This document shows, piece by piece, positions 44,345-56,785 of a stretch of 64,000 nt of DNA. The notes under the pieces were generated by a model that saw nothing but the letters and a program-made list of their open reading frames with translations, was not told the origin of the DNA and did not search any database. The translations under genes and the position numbers were made by a program. How positions within the stretch are numbered: the stretch's first letter is position 1; each line of letters starts with the position of its first letter. This DNA is from Buddleja alternifolia. Taxonomy: Eukaryota > Streptophyta > Magnoliopsida > Lamiales > Scrophulariaceae. Location: positions 40,664,666 through 40,728,665 of the forward strand of contig CM033392.1 of assembly GCA_019426215.1 (NCBI GenBank), read 5' to 3'.

Positions 44345-47300
44345 TTAAGCGTTTAAATCAAACATACCTAATTCACTTCTCAAAGTGAGAAAGCGTTGTT
44401 CGTTGAGTGCTTTGGTGAAGATATCTGCCAATTGTTTGTCAGTTCCAATGAAGTGCATGGAGACATCTTTCTTTTAAACATGGTCACGCACGAAATAGTA
44501 TCTAATGTCAATGTGTTTGGTTCTAAAATGAAGGACAGGATTTTGGGTCATAGCTAAAGCGCTTTGGTTATCACAATGGATTGGGGTAGGACCTAGGATT
44601 GTTCCATAATCTCAAAGTTGTTGCCTCATCCAAAGGATTTGTGCACAACAGCTCCCAGCGGCTACATATTTTGCCTCAGCGATAGAAGTCACTATGGATT
44701 GTTGTTTCTTACTATGCCACGACACTAGTCTATCACCTAGAAATTGACATGTACCACAATTACTTTTTCTATCTATTTTGCATCCTGCAAAATCTGCGTC
44801 TGAATAACCAATTAGTTCAAAAGGAGAGTCCTGTGGATACCATAAGCCCACATTTTGTGTGCCTTTTAGGTATTTAAGGATTCTCTTGGTAGCATTTAAG
44901 TGTGATTCTCTAGTATCAGATTGAAATCATGCACACATGCATACCGAAAACATAATATCAGGTCTACTAGCGGTAAGATAAAGAAGTGATCCAATGATAC
45001 CTCTATAGTTAGTGATATCAATCTTCTTCCCACTTTCATTTTTATCTAACTCGAGCGTTTGGCTCATTGGAATTTTTGAAGATGATGCATTTTCCACACC
45101 AGATTTCTTAATCATATCCCTTGTATACTTGGCTTGGTTTATAAATATTCCATTAGGGAGTTGTCTAACTTGTAATACTAAGAAGAAAGTTAATTCACCC
45201 ATCATGCTCATTTCAAATTGATCTTGCATCATTTTCGAAAATTTCTCACACAATCGCTTATTAGTAGAACCAAATATAATATCATTAACATAAATTTGGA
45301 CTAAGAGAATATCTTCATTATGGGTAATTTTAAATAACGTTGTATCAACGCTGCCTTTTGAAAAGCCTTTATCTATAAGGAAGATAGAGAGAGTGTCATA
45401 CCATGCTCTTGGTGCTTGTTTAAGGCCATAGAGTGCCTTATCCAATTTGTAGACCATACTTTTGCCATGGTTGTTGATGAATCCTAGAGGTTGTTCCACA
45501 TAGACTTCTTCTTGGAGTTTACCATTCGGGAAAGCACTCTTCACGTCCATTTGGTATACTGTGAATTTGTTGAATGCGGCAAACGCTAGGAACATCCTAA
45601 TCGCTTCAAGACGGGCTACTGGGGCATACGTCTCATCAAAATCAATACCCTCTTCTTGACAATAACCCTGAGCGATTAATCTGGCTTTGTTTCTTATAAC
45701 AATGCCATCTTCGTCCATTTTTTTCCTAAAAACCCATCTAGTCCCAATAACTCCTTGGTGAGTTGGTCTTGGTACTAGTGTCCGAACCTTGCTTCTCTCA
45801 AATTGGTTAAGCTCTTCTTGCATTGCTTCTACCCAACTTGAATCACTAAGCACTTCATCCACTTTCTTTGGTTCCATTTGAGATAGAAAACTTGCGAACA
45901 TGGCCTCATTAAATGTGGTTGACCTAGTTCTAACAGGTGCTTCCATATCTCCAATTACTAGCCCTGGTGGATGGACTCTAAGACATTTGCGGTTTGGTTG
46001 GAACGGGTTGAGAGACTCTTGGTTATCAAACGCTTGACTCTCTTGCGCAGTCGCTGCATCATTCACAGTTCCAATTTGCTCTTGATGATCATTCTCTTCA
46101 TGATCATCAGCGATTCTGACATTATTACCATTGTTAACCTCACGAGTATCCTTAGGAATAGGTACACGAATCTCATCATCTTCGTCATCACTATCATCAC
46201 TAGGATTGATTTGTGACGCTTGTTTGGTGAGATCTTCAAATCTTACATCATCAGGATTAACCTTACTCGGTTCTTGGTTAGCATCATCAAACACAACATG
46301 AATGGATTCTTCAACCTTTGATTTGATCTTATTTAGGATGCGAAAACTCTTTCCATTCTTGGCAAAACCTAAAAAGATTCCCTCATCCGCTTTAGGATCA
46401 AAAGTCTTTAGGCTGTGGGATCCATTGTTATGAATAAAACATTTTGAACCAAATACATGAAAATATGAAACGTTAGGCTTACGTCCCTTCCACAACTCAT
46501 ATGGAGTCTTCTCATGTTGCTTGTTGATCATACACCTGTTCTGAGTGTAGCAAGCGGTATTACTAGCTTCGGCCCAAAACCTTTGAGGTAGCTTGGACTC
46601 TGCTAACATCGTCCTAGCGGCTTCTTTAAGTGTTCTGTTCCGTCGCTCGGCAACTCCATTCTGTTGAGGTGTTCTAGGAGCAGAATACTCATGAAGTATT
46701 CCAAAGTCTATACAAAACTTCTCAACAAATTGGTTAGTAAATTCAATTCTTCTATCGCTTCTAATTCTTGTCACCTTTAAATATTTATAAGTTTGTAATT
46801 GACGAATTAACGATGTGAGCTTGACACTAGTCTCATCTTTGGTCGCTAGGAATTCTACCCAAATATAGCGAGAGAAATCATCCACTATTACTAGCGAGTA
46901 CTTTTTACCACTAACACTCATGATTTGAATGGGACCAAACAAATCTAGATGCAATAGTTGAAGAACTCTAGAAGTAGATAGGCATGGTTTCTTCTTAAAA
47001 GATGATTTAACTTGTTTACCCATTTGGCATGCATCACATAAGAGATTCTTTTGAAAGGAACCATTAGGTAATCCCTCTACTAGATTTAGTGATATTAACT
47101 GAGAGATTGCCTTAAAATTGAGGTGATTCATTTTTCTATGCCATAACCAACCCAATTCATTTTGACTTTTAGCAACAAAGCATGTGGGGTTGTTATCAAT
47201 TGGAGAATCCCAATCTACTAAATATACATTGTTTATTCTTTTTCCTCTTAATTTAGTAGACTAAGTCTTAGCGTCGTTAACATAGCAGAAGTCGCTTGAA

Positions 47301-47580
47301 AATTTTACTTCAAAGCCTTTATCACAAAATTGACTAATGCTTAACAATTTATGCTTAAGACCCTCAACATAATATACATCACTAATCATGATGTTCCCCC
47401 AATGCATGATACCTATACCTTTGGTTTTACCTTTGGAGTTATCACCGAATATAACTTGAGGACCGTTGGTAGCTTGATAGTTGACTAGAAGATCTTTGCA
47501 ATCCGTCATGTGTCTTGACGATCCACTACCAATGTACTAAACTGAAGTATCGGTGTTGGCTCTAGGTACCTACAGTTAAA
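44345..47580 (-). pseudogene. S2 pol: protease, integrase, RT, RNase H
   Basis: Protease region (to 47261) reads YIGSGSSRHMT: the catalytic Asp of the usual DSG is Gly (47528-47530), and a stop precedes it. From 47155 a 742-codon open frame holds the pre-integrase motif [11 protein letters not shown] and zinc-finger Cys pair (CDACQ). It then has integrase ([32 protein letters not shown]) and RT ([34 protein letters not shown]). The RT catalytic box reads YVND (45284-45286) instead of YVDD. A TGA at about 44926 interrupts RNase H, which resumes SDADFAGCKIDRKS and ends MFDLNA at 44345. Residue patterns are those of Sirevirus pol. Inactive. Confidence 0.85.
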
Positions 47581-49796
47581 TGATAATTCTAATTCTTCTT
47601 AGGTACCCATGTTGCCTTCGGTCCTTCTTTGTTAGTAACTTTGGTTTGAATTAGAACTTTAGGAACCCATATTTGCCTAGTCTTCATTGTAGGAATACTG
47701 GCCTTCTTAGGTTTCACATCCTGTTGTGTGTGTATAATAATAATATCCTCGATTATAGTAGTAGTCATAATCATAGTTATAATCATAATCATCATAGTAT
47801 CGATAATATGATCTTGACTGTCTTGGATATTGACGCTGATATTTCCTTGGCGCTGGCTTGGGTTACACTTTTGGTGTTGGACGCTTAGCGCTTGATTCAC
47901 AGTGGTTAGGTTTATCCTTAACCTTTTGAGCGTTTGGATGAACCTTTCTTTGTGAATCATTTGCTTTAGCTTTACCTTTGCCTGAGTCAGCTTTGGTTTT
48001 CTCATTTAGCCTCGTATCATTGTCTCGAGGTTCATTTAGCGTTTGGCTTTGTGAACTTTTCTCAACAAAGGTAACACCCTTTCCTTTGTTGTTTGCCGTA
48101 ACATTAGATTTATTAAGTTGTTTACCGAATTTATTATATCCTAAATCGGTCTTTTCACCATATAATCTAGTTACCTCAGTCACATTATCCAACTTTCTAG
48201 AAGTTTTTGATAATGATGAGACGAGCTGCTCTGATTTGGCAAGTCTAGCGATCAGATCAGCTTCTCTCTTGACTATTATATCAAGATCGCTTTTTAATTA
48301 AATAATCTCACTCTCAAGTGATTGGTTTTTCTCAATGCATTGTTGCTGAACTTTCAACTTTGCTTTGAGCGTTACTTTATCTCTTGTGAGTGATGAGATA
48401 ATAGCGAGATCGTTTTGATATATTTTGGCGGCCTCTTGACAATGTATATAATATTTATTAACTTTGTCAAGTAATTCATCATAAGAAAGAGGATGAGATA
48501 ATTCATTGGTTACCTCTAGTAGCAATTCGTCAGACGCTTTATCATCTCTTGCCATGAGACAAATCAATGCTAAGTCGCTTGTAAGCTCATCATCACTGCT
48601 TTCATCTGATGGTTCCAAATCCTCTTCAGGTGCAGAGAATGGTTCAGATTCCGCTAGCAAACCTTGTTGGCGAAGGTTGCTCCTGAATTGGTTTCTATCT
48701 GCATAGTCTTGCCTTGTGGACTTAGACACATTTGGATAAGGGCAATTTACTTGATAGTGCCCTGGTTTCCTGCAATTATAACACAAATTAGTTTTCATTT
48801 TCTGTTTTGGGAGAATCGCTTTGACACTACTGGTGTTGAGAGATTTTGAGTAGGGGACGGAGGCGCTTGGTATGGAACTGGCGCTACTGGTTGAGGTGCA
48901 GAGTACACTGGCACTTGATACTAAGGCGCTGGAGCATGGGGAGGAGTTTGAAATGAAGTTTGTCCAATAGGATTTCTCTTTTCATATCTTAGAAATTTCT
49001 TGAATTTCTTAACCAATAAGGCCATTTCCTTTTCTTCATTTGATTCCGTTGATTTTACTTCGCTAACCGCTTTACCCTTACTTTTGGTAGTAGCGATTAA
49101 AGCTCCTGATTCAGTCGCTGAAGTCGATGTGTCGCTGACTTCACCCAATTCGAATTCAAATGCCTTTAACTCTGAAAACACATGTTCTGGAGTAAGAGTC
49201 TTCAAGGTCTGTGATTCTCTCATAGCAACAGTCTTAATCAAGTATTTACTTGGAAGACTTCTGAAAATCTTATTGACCATTTCCTTGTTGGTCAATTCCT
49301 TATCTATTGACGCTAACTCTATAATGAGCAAAGTAAATCTTGCGTCCAATTGTTCTAGCGTCTCATTGGGCTGCATCTTGAAATGCTAGAGTCTTTGCAT
49401 GGCTATGGAGAGCTTATTCTCCTTCATTTATGCCAATCCTTCACACACTATAGCCAACTTATCCCATATTTCTTTGGAAGTCTTACATTGCTTGATCTTG
49501 TTGAACAATGCATCATTGTCTCCTAACGCTAAGTAAAGTGCACTTCATCTAACATTATCTAGATTTGCCCTTTTTCGATCACCAGGCGTCCATTCTAACT
49601 TAGGTTTCTCGACATAACCCTCTGGAGTGGCCTCGTTTGCTTCAGGGGCTTGAGTTACAACTTTCATAATCTGAATGGGGCCATTTGTGATCACATCACA
49701 CATTTCATTATCGCAAGAGCATAAATAAGCGAATGCTCAAAGTTTCCAAGAATCATAGTTTGATTCTACCAACTTTGGCATTTTGTTAAAGGCCAT
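47581..49796 (-). pseudogene. S2 gag: UBN2 domain, zinc knuckle, coiled coil
   Basis: Starts MAFNKMPKLVESNYDSWKL (ATG 49794-49796) and includes YVEKPKLEWTPGDRKRANLD. Stops lie at about 49735, 49545, 49425 and 49385; two replace Arg by CGA-to-TGA change. 49376-48921 is open and encodes the UBN2 core (QPNETLEQLDARFTLLI, IFRSLPSKY). Then come CYNCRKPGHYQVNC (48785-48740), an acidic Ser-rich linker (SDESSDDELTSDLAL) and a predicted coiled coil (YDELLDKVNKYYIHCQEA to LKVQQQCIEKN). LGYNKFGKQLN and a Tyr/Asp-rich tail follow. Knuckle-linker-coil order is typical of Sirevirus gag. Confidence 0.8.
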
Positions 49797-49897
49797 AATG
49801 AGATGTTTTAAAGAGAAAATTTAAAGCGATTAAGTTTTAAAAAGATGGATCTGAACAAGCAGTTACACTTGGAAACGCTTAGGTTTCGAATTCAACC
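49797..49897 (-). other. Short leader of S2 between PBS and gag
   Basis: About 100 bases, much shorter than the 1.6-kb leaders of family B. No repeat. Confidence 0.55.
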
Positions 49898-49909
49898 GCT
49901 CTGATACCA
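49898..49909 (-). other. Primer-binding site of S2 (initiator tRNA-Met)
   Basis: TGGTATCAGAGC on the minus strand, two bases after the LTR end CCATCA. Confidence 0.85.
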
Positions 49910-49911
49910 CT

Positions 49912-51345
49912 TGATGGTCCCAAGTGGCATACGAAAGGATCTAGAGGGGGGGGGGGTTTGAATAGACCCTGAAGCCTTTTTGGACTTAAAAAATTTCGTA
50001 TCACTTTTGAAGATTTGAACGCTTAGAAGCTGAGCGCTTGGGTCAGGCGCTTCAGTAGAGATAACTTAGACTTAGTGATTTTAGCAATTTACCAAAGTAG
50101 GGTAATGCCTAGATCGCTTAATCAAGGTTAGCACAGCGGAAATGATTTTTAGCGTTTGATTGGTTAATTAATCGCTTTGCAATTAGCTTGTCTTTTTCAA
50201 AGAATATAATATAATGTAAATGAAGACAACAATTAAAGTAAATGACACAAGAAATTGTAAGGTTCACTGGGTGATGTAATCACAGCTACGTCCTTCTTCT
50301 CCTACAAGATAGTAAAGGATGAAAAAGATCTTGGGCTCCTTGATCACACAGATTTCAGCACCAATAAAGATCGTCTTCTACAAGCTTCTCTCACTCAGAA
50401 ATACTGCCTGTAAGGGGTTTCAACTTCTTTTTCACTCAGATGAAAGGTTGAAGGTTTGTCACAAGGTTTTGTTTGTTTTTGGGAAGATCAAACAACTTGG
50501 AATATCTCAATAGGAATTTAAGTTTCTTCTTTGAAAGAGGTTTGAGATATTTGTGACTGTCTGGAATGTAGATAAAAAGCTTGAAGGAATTAGCTATGGA
50601 GTTTCTAAGCTTTTTCTTGTGCAGGTACGTAAATTTCTCTTGTAATATTATGTACCATATATTTTTTTTTGGTTTCCTGAAGGTAAGGTATTTATAGGCA
50701 ATTCTTGGGATCTGTCCGTTGGACACATGTGAGAGCGTGCCTATCACGCAGCGCGTGATTCTACCTAAAACCTGACATTCCTGAAAATCTGCTGGCACCG
50801 ATTGGATGGGAGCAGCTATAAACTCTGAAGTTCTGACAGTCTAGTCAAAAGGTGGCTTGTCCACAAGTCACAGTGGCTTATCACATTTATTGCTCTTATC
50901 AAATATTTAATGCATTTGAATTTATTTCCCGTTGGAAATAAATGTCCGTTGAACGATTACATCTAAGTCCTTCATGACTTAAGGATTTAATTCAGGTGAA
51001 TCTGACATCGGATCACTAGGGTGATTTGAGCGCTTGATTCATAAATCCTGAAATAGTCCTTTAGCGTTTGACGGGCGCTAAGAACAAATCTTCATCTTCA
51101 GTTGACTTCAGACGCTGATCTTCAACTTCTTCTCTAATAGACTCACCTAGAATTCTATTAGCGATTCGGTATCTAATACTTAGTCTAAAATCTATAAAGA
51201 TAAAAATTACAAGCCTAAAAAAAATTACATACTTTCAAACGCTTATACAAAGATCTATCAAAATAGAAACTTACATTGTATTTGAGGTCTAACATAAAAT
51301 CCTATCTTGTCATCATTAAAACATCTAACAAGAAATTTCCTAACA
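49912..51345 (-). repeat. 5' LTR of S2 (complete)
   Basis: 1434 bp. Begins (minus) TGTTAGGAAATTTC at 51345 and ends CACTTGGGACCATCA at 49912. Promoter TATAAATA on the minus strand at 50689-50696, with CACGCGCTGCGTGAT-type sequence upstream. A G homopolymer (+ strand) lies at about 49946-49956. It adjoins the second part of the B-b LTR at ATATTTCATTAAATGG. Confidence 0.85.
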
Positions 51346-52222
51346 ATATTTCATTAAATGGTCCGGCTATTTAATTAAATAAGTAGTCAAAAATTAAATC
51401 AAGTTGGTCCTTGACTATGAAGGGGCGACCATAGTGGAAGGAAATTAGGAGGGAATTTAATTCCTCTCCAAGTCTTGATCAAGTTGGAATCAAGGTAATA
51501 TTTAGGAGAGAGAAGGGGAACAAGTTAGCTTGAAAGCGAAGTTCCTTATTTTTAGGAAACTCCTTAATTGAGTTTGACTAGGAATAGATGAAAGTCAAAT
51601 CTTGGATATTTGATTTCATCTTGACTTCCAAGTAAACTAAACCTAGGAGTCTGTCTATAAATATGTGTGTTAAGAGAAACACACACACTTGAATTTTGGA
51701 GCAAATTTTTGTCCACCACATAGAAGAAAAGAGAGAAATTTTTATCTTCTCGTTTTACCAAAAACTCGCCCCTCACTATTTATTTCTTGACAAGGTTTTG
51801 CTTATGTGTTGAGATTAACCTTTCACAAATATTCCTACCTTCATATATTAAGCCTAGATTAGATCTAGAATAATTATATAGACTAGCACCAAATATAATT
51901 ATTGGCAACTATACAGAGGTGTGGATACATCTTAGATGCGAGACAATTGGGCCTCTTAAAGATACAAAGGAACAAATCGACGCTTGAAGTTTTCGAAGGA
52001 CGCCGACGGTTTCTTGGAGATTAGTTCAAGGGAGTATTTGTTCGGGTTGAAAAGGTCAAAAACTTGTAAGAGGGAAAAAGCGCGAAAGGTATTTCGCGTA
52101 GTTAGTTTTTCCCGTTAATATTAATTTGATTAAACCGGTCATTAATCCTGTTCGGGGTAGTATTATTAAAAAAATTTAAATTTCGCTGTGCTAACCTACC
52201 TCGGAAATTATCCAACCTAACA
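51346..52222 (+). repeat. 5' LTR of B-b, second part
   Basis: Continues 36278-37624 after S2; ends CCAACCTAACA before the PBS. Together the two parts are 2224 bp, the same as the B-a 3' LTR without its MITE. Confidence 0.85.
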
Positions 52223-52223
52223 G

Positions 52224-52235
52224 TGGTATTAGAGC
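52224..52235 (+). other. Primer-binding site of B-b, one mismatch
   Basis: TGGTATTAGAGC, one base after the LTR. Confidence 0.8.
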
Positions 52236-53912
52236 CTGGTTAGTTTAATTAAACTAATTTATGTGACTTATTATGCTTTATTTATTTTTGTTTGAATAAA
52301 TTGGAAGCATTTTTAAATCAAGATGCCTTGAGTTATTATAAATTGAATTTAGTTTGGGATTTAATTGTTTAAAAATTTAGAATTTTTATGACAAATTTGG
52401 TTTCGCGAAAAACTATGAAATTGGGTGATTTGGGTTAATAGTGAGTTTTTTGGTTTTGAAAACACCGTTGGTGGGAAGTAGCGAAATGGACTAACCGAAA
52501 GGTTTGAAAGTAGCGTAACAACCCGGCCCGAGGTGGGTTATTAAAAACTAGAAAATCCATTGTTTCGGCCCGAATCGCTGGATGAAATGGGCCGAAACAG
52601 CGCATGCCAGGCATGCGCAGTTTCGGGCCCTCGCATGTCCTGATGCGCTGTCCACGAGCCGCTCAAGCCCGACCCAATTTTTCTGCGTGATTAATATTTT
52701 AATATTTATTAATTCTGAAAAATTATAGTTTCGGAAATTAAAGTTATTTTTGGAAAATTATAATTTTGGAAACTATTATTTTTCCTTGGAAAATAATTTT
52801 GTGAAAAATCCAAATTATGCCAAATAAATTGCAATTTAATTTGAACAAGAGGTAGGTAAATTTTGGATATTGCATATTATATGGCTTGACATGATTTTAT
52901 GTGATAGGATGAACCACGAGCCTAGTTTAGTCTTTGGTTTTTGTTGTATATAATTTCTATGGGTTGTAAAAATAGCCGGTTTGGCTTTTATTTTTCTGCC
53001 ATTAGATTAGTAGAATGTAATTAGATTATAGTCAATGTAATTGAAGACGAAGAGAGAAGATAAAGGCCAAATCAAAGACTTGTATGCAGTGGCGATCAAT
53101 TGTAATAATTAGGTTTTTTTTATTTCCTAGAAGGCTAGCCCACTTTGTCTTAGTGGGTTGATTAGGTTAGGGCTCGAGGTGGTTCATCCTAATTTACCGC
53201 TTTGTGGATGGTTTATTTTTGTGTCTATATATATGTGATGTGTTTGGAATGCATGCATAGGATAGAAAACTAAACAAGATAAATTTAATCTGATGAGACC
53301 TATTGTATGTAATTTCCTCCTTAGAATAATTAGGCCTATATGGAATTGAAATTGGATTTCTCTTTCATGCCTTCCATCATAAGTGGCAACATGTGAAATG
53401 TCGCTGAGGCTAAGTAATCACTCATATTAATGGGGATTAACTTAGTTGAGATAGGTTGTGATTGTCACTAAGCATAGAGATGCTCTGTGGGATCTAATCA
53501 CTCATTGTACACTTATATAATTGGGGCAATGAACTGAGAGGATTGACCATGGAATATTTGATGGGTCTGGCCTGACGTTGAGGTAGCATATTAGACACCC
53601 ATATAATTGGCCATATGTGAAAGACGAGGTAAAACTATTTTGAGAACCATCCAACAAGGTGGAAGGTCAGGGGAGGCTACTATCTAAATGAATCAATCAC
53701 ACTCATATAATTGGGGTAATTTGATTAATTTAAATATATCTCAAGCCCACTAAGGAAAATTAATTTTTCCTCGAGTTCTATCTAGAGGGTGGTGGAATTT
53801 AGAAAAATAGTGGGGGACTTGTACAATTAAAGACCAAATTGTATAAGGACTTTATTTTAGAATATATATGCTAATATATCTGCCTTGAAACCTTTGTAGA
53901 TTACTAAGTAAA
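52236..53912 (+). other. Untranslated leader of B-b
   Basis: Homologous to 11839-13459, with the same CATATAATTGGGG series near 53421, 53512, 53600 and 53703, two of them altered. No shared frame. Confidence 0.6.
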
Positions 53913-54675
53913 AATGGCTAAGATTCCACTATATGCTATTCTTGAAACCAACAAGTTAACCGGGCCTAACTATTCCGACTAGTTGAGAAACCTAAAAATT
54001 GTCCTTCAATCAGACAAGAGGGAGTACATCCTGACGGCTGAAGAGCCGGGAATAACTCCCGAGAGCATTGATGAAGATAGGGAGTACGCTAAGCTGTGGT
54101 CTAATGATAATATACAAGTGCGATGTCTTGTTATGACTTCAATGTCTAATGAATTACAAAAGCAGGATATTGTCACTCACCTAGAAGAGTTATACGGAAC
54201 TAGGACTAGGAAAGAAAGATATGCAATCTCCAAAGAGTTATTTAGGGCAAAGATGACCAAGGGGTCATCCGTCTGGGACCACGTCCTTAAGATGATCCGT
54301 TTGATCAATAAGTTAAGTGACTTGGATGTGGAACTCGAGGGTGACCTAGGTGTCGATCTAGTGTTGCAATCTCTTATTAGGTCCTATGACCAATTTGTCA
54401 TCAATTTCAACATGAACAACTTGAATGCCTCACTCAATGAGTTGTTGAATATGTTGATAACTGCTGAAACCACCATCAAGAAAGAAAAACCTATGCTACT
54501 TGTGAGTTCTTCATTGAAATCCAAGAAAGGAAAAAAGAAGAAAAAGAACAAGACCAAAGAGCTTAAAGTCACTGGTGGTGTGAAGAAGACAAAGAAGGGT
54601 AAGAAAGATAAATCGGATGATTGCTTCAACTGTGAGAAGCCTGGACACTGAGAGAAGGACTCCAAGGAGCTACCA
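53913..54675 (+). pseudogene. B-b gag
   Basis: Starts MAKIPLYAILETNKL. One stop (TAG at 53981, Trp in B-a), then open for 222 codons. UBN2-type gag (EYILTAEEPGITPES, LEELYGTRTRKERYAISKEL, VLQSLIRSYDQFVINFNMNN), a Lys-rich tract (KKGKKKKKNKTKE) and a CCHC knuckle (CFNCEKPGH, then TGA in place of Trp). It forms the particle and binds RNA in an active element. Confidence 0.8.
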
Positions 54676-55252
54676 ATGGCTCAAGGTATGTTCTTTGTTG
54701 AAGTTAACATTAGTGTTAACACTGCTTCTTGGATATTAGACACTGGGTGTCGTATTCATCTTTGCAATGATTTGCATGGGATGGTAAAAAGCAAGGCGCT
54801 AAGTAAAGGAGAGATGACCCTAAGGATGGAAAACAGAGCAATGGTTGCTGCCAAGGCCATAGGGACCGTCCACTTATCTTTAGGGAGTAGGATTTTGATT
54901 TTAAATTCAATCTATTTTGTACCCGAGATAATAAGAAATATCATATCCATTCCAGTTTTGGATGGAGAAGGATATCGTTTTGAGATTCATAATAAAAGTT
55001 GTTCTTTGTTTTATGAATCTAATCTTATTATAGAGTCGAAATTGCGAAATGGTCTTTATACAATTTTCCCAACTTATCCTACTCTCAATATTCAACAAAG
55101 TAACAAAAGAAAATTAAATCAATCCATGAGTACATCAACTTGGCACGTGAGGCTAGGTCACATCTCTAAAGAAAGGATACACATATTCGCAAATCAATTG
55201 GTCTTGGATATCCAGACGAGATGCCAACTTGCAAATCATGTCTTAAGGAAAA
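54676..55252 (+). pseudogene. B-b protease and pre-integrase, cut by the solo LTR
   Basis: Continues the gag frame. Protease motif WILDTGCRIHLC is intact (DTG near 54741). The linker (FVPEIIRNIISIPVLD, GLYTIFPTYP) leads to the integrase zinc finger start (TWHVRLGHISKERIH). The reading stops at the inserted LTR and continues at 56786 with GKMTKTPF. Confidence 0.8.
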
Positions 55253-56785
55253 TGTTAGGAATTTCATGTTAGATGTTTTGATGATGACAATTAGGAATTT
55301 ATGTTAGACCCCAAAATATGTAAGTTTGATTTTAGTAGAAATCATGTATAAGCTTTGAAGCGTTAGATTTGTAATAGGCTTTATAGGCTTCGTTTTGTTT
55401 TATTCTAGATTGTTAGGCTAAGTAGTCTTAGGCTGAGCGTCTGATGAATTCTGAGTGAGCTTATCAGTAGTTAAGTTTGAAGACTCAAGCACTTGAAGTC
55501 TAAATGAAGATGAAGTTTCCAAGCGTCTAAATATCCAGCTATATCAAGCGTTACCTTATAGGGCAGAAGCAATTCAAGGATGGATAAGCGTCTATCAATG
55601 ATGGATTTCACCTGAATTTATTTCCAAGTCCAGAAGGAGTTTAATGCAATTATTCTCAGTGCATTAAATACCAACGGGTATTTAATTCAAATGCATTAAA
55701 TGCAGGTAAGAGCATTAAATGTGATAAAAACTTTCAGACGTATGGAGAAGCCACCCTATTGGACTGTGAACTTTTCACAGACTACAGCACCAACTTTTGT
55801 GCAGCAGATTTTCGGGAAAAAGGACAAAAGTGGTTCACTCGCGGAAGTGAGAGACACGCGCCTGTGCATGTGTCAAACGGACACTTTTTCCAAGAATGCC
55901 TATAAATAGGACTTCAACAACAAGCCAAAAAAAACGATCAATTCCAAGCCAAATTGTTGTTGCATTGCAGTCTCATTCCTTAAAATCTCAGAAAAGCCAG
56001 AATATTCAAGCAAACATTCTCCTTGTTTTTCTTCAATTCCTGAGACAGTCAACCAATATCTCAAACATTCTTTTTGAAGAAACCCACATTACTATTGAGA
56101 TATTCCCAAGTTGTTTGAACTTCATCAAAATCAAACAAACCGTTTAGAAAAACCCTATCCAAGCCTCGGGATCTGTGTGAAGTCGAAGTTGGATACTTGC
56201 ATTATTTCTGGGTGAAAGAAGCAAGGGAATAAAAGTGATTTGGAGTAGAAATCTGTGTGATCAAGGAGCTCAAGTCATCAACATCCATCTCTACCTAATT
56301 TGAAGAAGTTTTTGTGTGATTCTTTGAGAACCATCTTAGTGGATTGCCTCCAAGTGTTCAAGGAGAAGAAGGACGTAGTTAGGATTACACCACCCAACGA
56401 ACCTTTCAAATATCGTGCTCTTTACTTTGCAGTCATTCGTCATATTATTATATCTTTGTATAAATCTGTTAAGTAAAACTCAAGTGAATGCTAAGCAACT
56501 AAAACACTTTCTTGTGACGCTAAAGCTTTCAAAAGAGAAGACTCTAAAATTATTCCGCTGTGCTAACACTGATTAAAGAACTGAACGCTTAAACCTATTT
56601 GGTTAAAGTATTCAAATCTTAAAGTCTAAGTTAACTTTCTAAAACAGTCTTCATCAGACGCTTAGCCTAAGCGTCTATATTTAAAGCAAACGCTTAGTCG
56701 AGCGTCTACATTTCGAAAAAGACTTCAGGGTCTATTCAACCCCTCCCCCTTTCTAGACCCTTTCGTATGCCACTTGGGACCAACA
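55253..56785 (+). mobile_element. Family-S solo LTR inside B-b integrase
   Basis: 1533 bp from TGTTAGGAATTTCATG to CACTTGGGACCAACA, with 5-bp TSD GGAAA (55247-55251 and 56786-56790; one extra A before TG). TATAAATA at 55901-55908. Clearly more divergent from S1 and S2 LTRs than those are from each other. No internal region: product of LTR-LTR recombination. Confidence 0.85.

Larger units (their letters stand above)
37625..51345 (-). mobile_element. Sirevirus-like Copia element S2, with post-pol cargo gene
   Basis: Minus strand, 13.7 kb. Order: 5' LTR, PBS, gag with zinc knuckle and coiled-coil tail, protease, integrase, RT, RNase H, cargo gene with its own promoter, PPT, 3' LTR. Extra coding DNA between RNase H and the 3' LTR and a long coiled-coil gag tail are Sirevirus traits. 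It inserted in the 5' LTR of B-b. The far end of its 3' LTR is deleted, so no TSD remains. Frames carry many stops and the protease and RT active sites are altered. Confidence 0.85.
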
